DNA from: Liolophura sinensis
Lineage: Eukaryota > Mollusca > Polyplacophora > Chitonida > Chitonidae
Length of the DNA stretch: 64,000 bases
NCBI RefSeq assembly: GCF_032854445.1
Contig: NC_088299.1
Location: 1 to 64,000 of the forward strand
Direction: 5' to 3'
Made by a program: the position numbers and the translations under genes. The notes beneath the pieces were generated by a model. The model saw only the letters and a list, made by a program, of their open reading frames with translations, did no database searches and had not been told where the DNA came from. How positions within the stretch are numbered: the first letter of the stretch is position 1; the number at the start of each line of letters is the position of its first letter. Below are positions 55,756-64,000 of the stretch, one piece after another.

Positions 55756-57037
55756 CCCCCGTGGGGTTTCCGGGGTGATAAGAACAGGGCCTCAACCCTC
55801 TAGGCAAGCTTGTCGTAAAAGACGACTAACCTAGAGCTCTCCTGTGTGAGCCCTGTGAATATACTAGGCTCACATCTTCTCGGTTGTGTTAGAGGCAACC
55901 GGGAAGCGACCTGTTTGCCGTGGGTTGCGACCCGTAATCTACGAGGACGGAATCCTGGTGGTTGAGGGCATTTTGGTCTTGCAAGATCCTGACGCCCAAC
56001 ATGCCACTTTGGCCCTTACTTGGAGAGAGACGGGAGGTCGGATGGGCCCGGTCCGATCAATCGGCTTGGTCATGTCTTGCCTCTGCGTGGTCCCAAAATT
56101 TCTCCATAACACCACTCAATAAAGAATAAATGTTATTTCTGAAATTTCATTTGCGGGACTACGTTTTGAGGCGGTGGCTCATGGGTCAATCGAGTAGTAT
56201 GTGTCTGATGTGTGACCTTTTTCACGTAATGGGGTAGTTCTACATAGGAAATTAATTAGAAGAGGTAAAGATATTATATTTTGCTGGATACCAAGTCATA
56301 TTGGTATCCATGGAAACACAGTCGCAGACAGGGAGGCGAAAGCTGCCCTAAATAAACCCATATCTAAGATAAAAATCCCTTATACTGACATGAAGTCCAA
56401 TATTCTTAAATATATTCGTGGCCTTTGGCAGGGTGAATGGAACTTGCAGGTCCATAATAAACTGCATGCTATTTATCCGGTCATTGGCTATAATTCATAT
56501 ACATTTGATATGTCTCGTAGAGACCAAGTCGTTTTAACCAGATGCCGTATTGGACATTCTCATCTGACACACAATTTCATCTTGGATGGGAGAAGTGCTC
56601 CCGAGTGTGTTGGCTGTGATGCTCAGTATGGCATCAAACATATTCTGGTTGACTGTGTAGACTTTGCCCATGTTCGGCAGAGATTCTACACAGTCAACTC
56701 TATATATGGTTTATTTGACAGCATCGCTGGCGATGTTGTCATAAATTATTTGAAGGCCATTGGCCTATATCATAAAATATAAATTTTAATTGTCATAAAT
56801 ATTTAAAAATAAACAGTTGTATAAATATATATATTTTAACCCTGGTTTTCGAGTTTTAAATCTTATTTTTCTTTTATACGATTTTAATCACGTCTGTACT
56901 TTTTGTTTTACTTTTGGTGTTCATATTATCATATCGAAAACCTTAACCGTCTCTTGCTTTCACCTTGTTCTCGCCACGGTATGGCTGAAATATTGCCGAT
57001 GTGGCGTTAAGCCATAATCATTCATTCATTCATTCAT
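55756..57037 (+). mobile_element. Internally deleted I-group LINE copy M
   Basis: It has the complete 5' terminus (CCCCCGTGGGG) and about 485 nt of leader. At about 56240 it jumps directly into the RNase H region of ORF2, then continues through the end of ORF2, 3'UTR, terminal module and (CATT)n tail. ORF1, EN and RT are absent. No TSD is seen between GGTTTAA on the left and TTTATAAAGG on the right. Its right end abuts a Gypsy-type element. Confidence 0.85.
56240..56782 (+). pseudogene. LINE copy M ORF2 C-terminal fragment
   Basis: The frame is open from the deletion junction (HRKLIRRGKDIIFCW) to the stop at 56782. It contains the last RNase H block (PSHIGIHGNTVADREA) and the knuckle CVGCDAQYGIKHILVDC. 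Most of the RNase H active site is missing. It is close to copies F and I. Confidence 0.88.
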
Positions 57038-57522
57038 TTTATAAAGGAGAACAATGCGCATTTCCGTCTATACCTATCCGAATTAATCTCAGGCACTAGC
57101 ATCTTGATATAGCGCATTGTATCTGTCAAAACTTTCCGTGTTCGAAGTTGCACGGAGTAAAAGGCGTATCTCCTATGATCACTGCTGTTTTTACAGTTTT
57201 CTGCAATTGGGGCACAAGGGGCTGGCACTGTTACCGGAAGAGATTGGCGTAACTCTATTTCGAACGTGTTTAGCCAGAATTCCTTACCCATAGCAAGTGT
57301 CCCCTGTTTTACAAACAAGACACCATAATTTAACCTCTGAATTATATCTATATCCTTATCCGTTGGGTTGGCCAAAATTGGTCTTGCAAATAGCATCAGG
57401 AGCAGAAGAAGTCTCAGCACCGGGTTCATGCAAGTCCCTATGGAGAACAGAATGAAGAGAGAGAGATATGTAGTTTGAGTGTGAGAATTGGAAATGTAGT
57501 AATCAAGTACATTTCCTAGCAC
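57038..57522 (-). pseudogene. Env-like ORF of the Gypsy-type element, C-terminally truncated
   Basis: The frame is open from 57522. A better start is the Met at 57429, because it gives a typical signal peptide (MNPVLRLLLLLMLFARP, cleavage after ILA). The mature part has Cys residues (APCAPIAENC) and no recognised catalytic motif. The position directly downstream of the integrase on the same strand fits the third ORF of env-bearing Gypsy elements. Copy M cuts it after about 130 codons, so any transmembrane anchor is missing. The env assignment rests on position and the signal peptide only. Confidence 0.55.
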
Positions 57523-57734
57523 TAACAGTTGCCATCAAACCACATATGAAGAGGAGGGAAGAGAGAGCAGAGAAATGGCTCCGACCTAAATGAACCGGGT
57601 ACAAGAGCTCCATAGCTGCTGTACTACATATCTGAACCTTCCATTAGCCAATCAACTGAACTGGTACTGGAGTTTACTAGTTCCTTTGTTACTAGTATAA
57701 AACGAGTTAAAAGTTATAGGCGAGCAACCGTAGC

Positions 57735-59069
57735 TTACTTACGAAAGTGCCTGTATGGCCGTTTCCGCCTTCGACCAGTTTTTGTTTTCGTTATGTGAAA
57801 CATTTGTTTCGGTTTTTCACATATATCTTTTTCTTCTACCCATGAGTTTTCAGGGTGTTTGTACCATTTCACGAGATAAAATCTTTTGCCATTTGACCAT
57901 TTCATTTTCAGCAGTTCATCCACTCGGTACCATTGATCATTGTTTTGGTTTTCACCTGTGTCTTGTGTTTGTTTACTACCTACTTTGGGAGCATTTGTCG
58001 CCAGGTCATCCGTTATTTGTTCCTTGTTCTCTCTACAGGGTTGTTGAAATGGTTCAACTCTATCCATTGGGTCATGATAGTGCTTAATGCGATTTGCATG
58101 TATCCTTGACTTTACAAGGGAGTCATCCGCCCTTTTACGGAGCTTGTAGGTGTGATTCTCACCAACATCCACTATGTAATATGGACCAATAAATTTTGGA
58201 CATAACTTCGGGGATAGTCCTTTCCTTGATTTATGTGAAATCATGAGCACCAAGTCACCTGCCTTAAAGTTAGGGAGGGCTGTTTTCTTGTCATAGCGTT
58301 GTTTGCTTTTTAGATGAGCTTCTTTGGTGTTCTTTGCTGCTATATCTCTTGCAACTTTTAATTGGTCCATTACTTCTGTTACATGCTGCTTTGTAACACG
58401 AGGCAGAGTAACAATAGGCAACATGGTTGTGTCGAATGGCAGATTCATTTCCTTGCCGAACAACATGCGATATGGAGAAATTTGAGTGGAGTTCATACAT
58501 GGTGACATCCGAAAGGACATCATGATGCATGGAAGCAATGCAGGCCAATTGGAGTGAGTGTCGTCACAATAGGCACGAAGAGCAGACAAAATGGAACTAT
58601 TATTTCGCTCACAGGCAGCATTAGTCTGGGGGTGGTAGGAACTAGTTTTGACGTGGGTAACTTGAAACATTTCACATATGGCGGCAATCAAGGACGACAT
58701 GAACTTTGTTCCCCTGTCTGAAACTAGTGTGTTTGGGGCACCATAGCGACAAAATATTTCTTCGAATAGAACTTTTGCAATTTCAGTAGCCTCTTGCAAT
58801 TTCAAAGGAAAGGCCTCCGTCCAGTGCGATGCACTATCGACAACGAGAAGGATGTGTTTAAATCCTTCGGGAGACTCTGTTAGAGGACCCATAAAATCAA
58901 TATGCATTCGCTGGAAGACATCTACGACTGGCATAGATATAAGAGGGGCAGGCTTTGCTGTTCGAGATTGCTTACTTCTTTGACAAGCATCACACGATTT
59001 GATGTAATCATGTGTGTCTTGATACATTCTCGGCCAGTGGTATCTCATGCGCAGTGCTTCATACGTACG
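57735..59069 (-). pseudogene. Gypsy-type pol fragment: integrase with C-terminal chromodomain
   Basis: Numbering from the Met at 59048 (the frame stays open to 59069, so this Met is not the real start). The zinc-binding CC pair is C19/C22. The catalytic triad is D51 (HIDFMG), D111 (SDRGTKF) and E147 (ACERNN), exactly DD35E. A GPY/F-like module is at about 285-325 (FIGPYYIV, RIHANRIKHY). A chromodomain-like module is at about 374-410 (YRVDELL, FYLVKWYKHPENSWVEE). Integrase inserts element cDNA into chromosomes, and the chromodomain is known in relatives to bind histone marks. Reverse transcriptase and RNase H lie outside the window or beyond copy L. Confidence 0.9.
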
Positions 59070-59713
59070 CCCCCGTGGGGTTTCCGGGGTGATAAGAATA
59101 GGATCTCAGCCCTCTAGGCAAGCTTGTCGTAAAAGTCGACTAACCTAGAGCTCTCCCGTGTGAGCCCGGTGAATATAATAGGCTCACATCTTCTCGGTTG
59201 TGTGAGAGGCAACCGGGGAGCGACCTGTTTGCCGTGGGTTGCAACCCGTAATCTACGAGGACGGGATCCTGGTGGCTGAGGGTGTGTTGGTCTTGCGAGA
59301 TCCTCACGCCCAACACTCCGCTTTGGCCCTTACTTGGAGAGAGACGGGAGGTCGGATGGGCCCGGTTCAACCAATCGGCTGGTCATGTCTTGCCTCTTCG
59401 TAGTCCCAAACTTGTTATCAACATCTCCAAACAGCGAATTGCTACATTGACTAAAATCTGGTTTGCGGGACTATAGTGTGGGGCGGTGGCTCATGGGTCA
59501 ATTGGATAGTGGGTATCTGATGTGTGACCTTTTTTCCACGGGTGAATAAGGGAGGAGTTCGTGGTGGAAATTTGGTTAACTCATCTAGGCGGCTATCTGA
59601 GTATACCTTTCGTGGAATCCTCGGTGTGTATCCTGCTGGATATCCGCAGGCTCTGACACCGCCCTTGTTGGCACTCCGTGGTGGGTGGGGGGTGAAATTA
59701 ACACAAACACATT
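59070..59713 (+). promoter_or_regulatory. Structured LINE 5'UTR (copy L)
   Basis: The first 330 nt are nearly identical to the other copies and keep the three stems. The ORF1-proximal half (GGGTGAATAAGGGAGGAG onward) differs strongly. Conservation is thus concentrated in the structured half. Confidence 0.7.
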
Positions 59714-61024
59714 ATGTCTTTATCACAACCTTCCCCAGCAGTGTGTAAAAAAAGGAAAAATGAGTTATCGCTAGATTTAGAGGGAGCAAATAATCATTTT
59801 CCAGCCTTTCTAGTAATAACAAGTAAAAATAAAAATAAAGCTGCAAATAAAATAAACCCATTCTTATTAAAAAAAACTCTAGAAAGTTATGCAGGAAATT
59901 TAAAACAGGTAAAAAAGATGAAGTCTGGTAACATTTTGTTAGAAGTATTTAGAAAACAACAATATCTTAATTTAATGAAAATTCATAATATTGGAGAACA
60001 TAATGTTTCGGTCACTCCACATAACACCTTAAACTGCTCTCAGGGCATTATTCGGGATAGGGATCAGGACCTAAACCAAATGACAGAACAAGAAATAACA
60101 GATGAACTTAAAATCCAGGGCGTAACCAGTGTTAAACGATTTGCCATTAAACGAGATGGAAATCTCATTAATACAAATACCTATCTATTAACATTTGATA
60201 GACCTTCACTGCCAACATCTATCTTTGTTGGGCCTTACAGTGTACGGGTCGATTTATTCATACCCAACCCGACCCGGTATTTCTCCTGCCAGAGGTTTGG
60301 CCATGGCAGGGGTCAGTGCCGGAACAAACTCGTCTGCTTTAGATGTGCAGAAGAAGGCCATGAGGGCTTTGACTGTAATAATAAAATTAAATGTTTCAAT
60401 TGTGGTGAGGCCCATATGGCCTCCTCTAAGGACTGTTCTCTCTTTATAAAAGAGAAACAGATTGTTCAGTGTAAAATTAAAAACAATATATCGTACCAAG
60501 AAGCACGACGACTGATCGCTCTTCCGGATAATGCTCTGAAAACTTCCTTCGCCAATGTGCTCAAGAAAGTGTCAACATCTGTTGGCACACAAACAACTTC
60601 AACTTGGCCCATTGGTGACGATAAACCTAAAACAATAATTGTGCCAGCAATAGCTAAACCTGTTGATAAAACTACGTCTTCGTCTTGCTCTACGCAGACA
60701 GTTCAATCTAATACTGTAAAACAGAATAATAATACCTCTAATCCTGCTGACAAAAATATACCTAAATCAACTCAAAAAGGATCTAATCAGCATAGCCGTA
60801 AACCTAGTGGCCCTTCAGACCGTCCGTCTAAGGCGACTAGGGATCTGATCCAAACTTTTAATAGGTTTGGGTTGCTGGAGGACGCTGGTCCTTCGGCGTT
60901 GGATGCGTGCGTGATGGATACATCACCCGCACCGGGGAGATCGAACAGCACATCTCCCAAGGAAAGTCGTTCTCGGTCCAAAGTAAATCCCCTATACGTC
61001 TCCCTCCATAATGTCTATAAATGA
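59714..61024 (+). CDS. LINE copy L ORF1: gag-like protein, mosaic (436 aa)
   Basis: Open from MSLSQPSPAVCKKRKNE. The N-terminal half (KKTLESYAGNLKQVKKMKSGN, SCQRFGHGRGQC) is of the copy B type. The part from the third knuckle on (CFNCGEAHMASSKDC, KKVSTSVGTQT, WPIGDDKPKTI) is of the copy F type. The first Cys of knuckle 1 is replaced by Tyr (Y189, then C192-H197-C202). Knuckle 2 is C208-C211-H216-C221 and knuckle 3 is C227-C230-H234-C241. Near the end the frame is shifted, so the usual SPIRLPP terminus is replaced by NPLYVSLHNVYK and the stop overlaps ORF2 by 14 bp instead of TAATG. Confidence 0.88.
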   Translation: MSLSQPSPAVCKKRKNELSLDLEGANNHFPAFLVITSKNKNKAANKINPFLLKKTLESYAGNLKQVKKMKSGNILLEVFRKQQYLNLMKIHNIGEHNVSVTPHNTLNCSQGIIRDRDQDLNQMTEQEITDELKIQGVTSVKRFAIKRDGNLINTNTYLLTFDRPSLPTSIFVGPYSVRVDLFIPNPTRYFSCQRFGHGRGQCRNKLVCFRCAEEGHEGFDCNNKIKCFNCGEAHMASSKDCSLFIKEKQIVQCKIKNNISYQEARRLIALPDNALKTSFANVLKKVSTSVGTQTTSTWPIGDDKPKTIIVPAIAKPVDKTTSSSCSTQTVQSNTVKQNNNTSNPADKNIPKSTQKGSNQHSRKPSGPSDRPSKATRDLIQTFNRFGLLEDAGPSALDACVMDTSPAPGRSNSTSPKESRSRSKVNPLYVSLHNVYK

Positions 61025-64000
61025 CAAAATTATACAGTGGAATTGTCGAGGTCTTAAGGTCAATTTTATTGAAGTAACACAGCTAGTCCAATCTCTAAAT
61101 CCAATTACCCTTTGTCTTCAGGAGACTCACCTGAAGATATCTGACAAAGATAAAATAACTCTTAAAAATTATTCTTTATACAGTACCTATTCTAATGATG
61201 AAGAGAAAGCTTGTGGTGGCTCCTCTATCTTTATCAATAATAATATTATTCATAGCCCTGTTGCTCTTAATACGGAACTCCAGGCTGTTGCCGTACGTGT
61301 TTCTTTGTCTGAAACCATTACATTATGTTCTGTTTATATTCCTCCTCGTTCCTCCATGACAGCTTCCCAACTGCATAATTTAACAGAACAGTTACCTAAA
61401 CCTTTTATAATAATGGGTGATTTTAATGCCCATAACCCCCTATGGGGCAGTGATAACATAAATGATAAGGGCAGACAACTCGAAAACTTTTTATCTTCTG
61501 ATGGACTGTGTTATTTCAATGATGGTTCTAATACTTATTTACATCCTGGTAATGGTTCATATTCTGCTATTGATCTCACTATCACGGATCCATCACTTCT
61601 CCTGGATTTTTCTTGGAGGTGTATGATGATCTTTGTGGTAGTGACCATTTTCCTATTATCCTAGAGCATCTCACGTCTAATTCCTTAGAACGTATAGCTA
61701 GGTGGAAGTTCGATAAGGGAGACTGGATGGCATTTGAGATGTTCTGTGAGGCTGACATCATTCCAGAGAATATCAATGCTGCAGAAGATCCTCTTTTAAA
61801 ATTTAATGAACTTATATTAACAGCAGCTGATAGAACCATACCTAAGACCTCGACAAATCCAAAATCCAAAAGTAAACCCTGGTACGACGATGACTGTCGC
61901 AAAGCCATAAAGGATCGCAAAAAAGCCGAGCGCAGATTTAATCATTGTCCTGATAATAATAATTTAAACCAGGTCCGTATATTCGGAGCTAAGGCTCGCC
62001 GATTAATTAAGTCTAAGAGACGTTCTTGTTGGCGGAACTTTCTTTCAGGCATTACGTCAAAAACACCCATGCGTAAGGTCTGGAACATGGTTCAGAAGCT
62101 TAAGGGCAAAAACAACAAAGCCAAAATTCAGCATTTAAAAGATGGCGATACCCTATTAACATCGCCATCTGAAATAGCGAATAAACTAGCTGAAACAATA
62201 TCTCAGAAATCTTCTTCTGAGAATTACACTTCTGAGTTTCGACGTACTAAAAAACATAAGGAGAAAATTAAATTGCCTTTTTCTTCTAAGAATTTAGAAG
62301 ATTATAATCGTCGTTTTTCAATTGAGGAACTTAAAACTTCTCTTAAAAAGGCACACGATACTGCGTGTGGCCCTGATAATATATATTATAAGCTTCTGAA
62401 TCATTTACCATCTGAGCCACTTGAGACTCTCTTAGATTTACTTAATGACATTTGGCAAACTGGTAATTTTCCGCCGACTTGGAGGGAGGCGTGTATTATC
62501 CCGGTCCCTAAACCGGGTAAGGATCATAATGATCCAAATAATTACCGTCCCATAGCTCTTACCAGCTGCGTCTGTAAGACTATGGAACGGATGATAAATG
62601 ATAGGCTTGTTTGGTTTCTTGAAACCAACAAGTTACTATCTAATATACAATGTGGTTTTCGTCAAGGTCGATCTACTTTAGATCACCTTGTCCGTTTCGA
62701 AAGTTTTATTCGTGACGGTTTTATTAATAATGAACATGTGGTGTCGATGTTTTTTGACCTTGAAAAGGCCTACGACACCACATGGAAATATGGTATTTTA
62801 AAGGACCTTTCTGATATGGGTCTTAAAGGCCGCTTACCATCATTTATATCCGAATTTCTATCTGATCGTCGGTTTAAGGTACGGGCGGGGTCCACTCTTT
62901 CTGATTCGCATGAGCAGGAGATGGGTGTTCCCCAGGGCAGTATTCTTTCGCCAACACTGTTCAGCATAAAAATTAATAGCTTAGCTAAAACGTTGACATC
63001 TGGCACTGAGGGTTCTTTATACGTAGATGATTTCCTTATATGCTACCGGGCTAAAAATATGAATAACATCGAGCGGCAACTGCAGCTTTGTCTCAAGAAG
63101 ATTGAGAAATGGGCAGTTGCCAACGGTTTTAGATTTTTCACATCTAAAACCGTCGGTATGCATTTCTGTAATAAACGGAATCTTCATCTAGACCCTGAGC
63201 TTAAATTTTGTGGAGAACCAGTGAAGATTGTTGGGGAAAATAAATTTTTAGGGGTTATATTTGATAAAAAATTATCCTTTCTACCTCATATAAAAATGCT
63301 TAAAGCTAAATGCACAAAGGCTCTCCATATAATAAAGGTCGTGTCTAGTACCGATTGGGGTGCTGACCGATCAGTTTTACTTAATTTATATCGTTCTCTG
63401 GCGAGGTCTAAATTGGACTTTGGGTCCATCATTTATGGTTCTGCAAGGAAATCCTATCTTAAAATGTTGGATCCTGTCCATCACCAAGGTTTGAGGCTCA
63501 GCCTTGGTGCATTTAGAACCTCACCAGTAGAAAGTTTATACGTCGAAGCTAATGAGCCTTCTTTACATCTCAGGCGTATAAAACTATGCCTTCAATATAC
63601 TACAAAGCTTAAAGCACACCCAACAAACCCTGCCTATGACTGTGTTTTCAATCCGTTATATGTAGACAAATATAACAAATGTCCGAATTAGATTCCTTCG
63701 TTCAGTCTTCGTGTTCGGGACCACGTTGTGGGAGCTGGCATCGAGCTTGAGAATATAGCTCCGGTTTCTTTTCCGGAGTCTCCTCCCTGGCTTCTCCCAC
63801 AACCTAAATTGATATTTGATCTACGTAAACATAACAAAAGAAATACGAATCCTCTAATAATTCAGCAAAGTTTTTCTGAGATAAAGGCTAATTATCCAGA
63901 TTATAAATTTATATATACTGACGGGTCGAAGGATGGGGAGAAGGTTCCGGCTGCGGCTGTCTTGGAACAGCGGGTCACTTCTCTTCGTCTTCCATCCTCA
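61011..64000 (+). pseudogene. LINE copy L ORF2, EN-RT-RNase H, two lesions, incomplete
   Basis: The start is MSINDKIIQWNCRGLK at 61011. EN motifs LQETHL and MGDFN are in the first frame. A one-base loss near 61616 (TTGGAGGTG) shifts to the frame 61613-63691, which carries SDHFP, FDLEKAYD, GVPQGSILSP and YVDDF. A TAG at 63689 replaces the Lys of PNKIPSF. The same frame then continues (WLLPQPKLIFD, YTDGSKDGE) to the window edge inside RNase H. Confidence 0.92.

Larger units (their letters stand above)
57038..59069 (-). mobile_element. Ty3/Gypsy-type LTR retrotransposon fragment (integrase end and env-like start)
   Basis: A minus-strand element piece: the end of pol (integrase with chromodomain) followed after about 210 bp by an env-like reading frame. 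The upstream part is cut off by LINE copy L (5' end at 59070) and the downstream part by LINE copy M. No LTR is visible in this segment. Confidence 0.85.
59070..64000 (+). mobile_element. I-group LINE copy L, 5' end to RNase H, cut by window edge
   Basis: A complete 5' end (59070) inserted into the Gypsy pol on the opposite strand. ORF1 is open; ORF2 has one frameshift and one nonsense codon. The 3' end lies beyond 64000. Nucleotide differences from the other copies are numerous and mostly synonymous, so it is an older or separate lineage. Confidence 0.92.

Noticed and set aside
55736-57050. TSD for copy M
   Set aside because: GGTTTAA on the left and TTTATAAAGG on the right share only short A/T bases, which is not enough to call a duplication.
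59070-59400. LINE leader considered as a structured host RNA (rRNA, tRNA or snRNA)
   Set aside because: No match to conserved rRNA, tRNA or snRNA motifs was seen, and it always starts at the LINE 5' end and leads into ORF1.

Overview
The window is eukaryotic repeat-rich DNA, almost certainly from a marine mollusc. Two copies of a Nin-DC-type SINE as known from molluscs, U2 snRNA fragments, very AT-rich DNA and dense non-LTR retrotransposons support this. No host protein-coding gene is recognised. More than 90 percent of the bases belong to mobile elements.

The dominant family is one RNase H-bearing non-LTR retrotransposon (LINE) of the I group, possibly Nimb-like. The element is about 5.9 kb and is laid out as: a GC-rich structured 5'UTR of about 600 nt starting CCCCCGTGGGG; ORF1 of about 455 codons with an RRM-like N-terminal region and three CCHC knuckles; ORF2 of about 1,231 codons (AP endonuclease, reverse transcriptase, RNase H, C-terminal CCHC); a short 3'UTR; and a (CATT)n tail. 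ORF1 and ORF2 overlap as TAATG. At least fifteen copies or fragments are present. Those left of 39.4 kb are all on the minus strand and those right of 40 kb all on the plus strand. Many are nested inside each other, and several nests are resolved to 12-15 bp target site duplications (TSDs): copy F inside G, H inside I, and E inside C inside D. Copy H (28011-33929) has both ORFs open and identical TSDs, so it is the best candidate for a recently active element.

Between 10.1 and 17.1 kb lies a different system: two copies of a Tx1-clade LINE resembling the U2-specific Keno lineage, inserted in U2 snRNA genes. The first Keno-like copy ends exactly at U2 nucleotide 36. The rest of that U2 gene and a 236 bp spacer follow, then the first 31 nt of a second U2 gene that runs straight into the 5' end of a second Keno-like copy. 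That second copy is dead: it has frameshifts, lacks the YxDD motif of its RT, and carries a 1,030 bp insertion flanked by 5 bp TSDs.

Layout: 1-54 SINE; 55-10126 nested minus LINEs; 10127-17148 U2/Keno array; 17149-39420 nested minus LINEs (G[F], I[H], J, N); 39421-42736 unrecognised DNA with an old plus LINE (O) and a minus SINE; 42752-55535 triple nest D[C[E]]; 55756-57037 an internally deleted LINE (M); 57038-59069 part of a minus-strand Ty3/Gypsy element (integrase with chromodomain plus an env-like start); 59070-64000 LINE copy L, cut by the window edge. The last 60 nt of the LINE 3'UTR can form an H-type pseudoknot and are shared with the SINE. This suggests how the LINE reverse transcriptase may recognise both RNAs.
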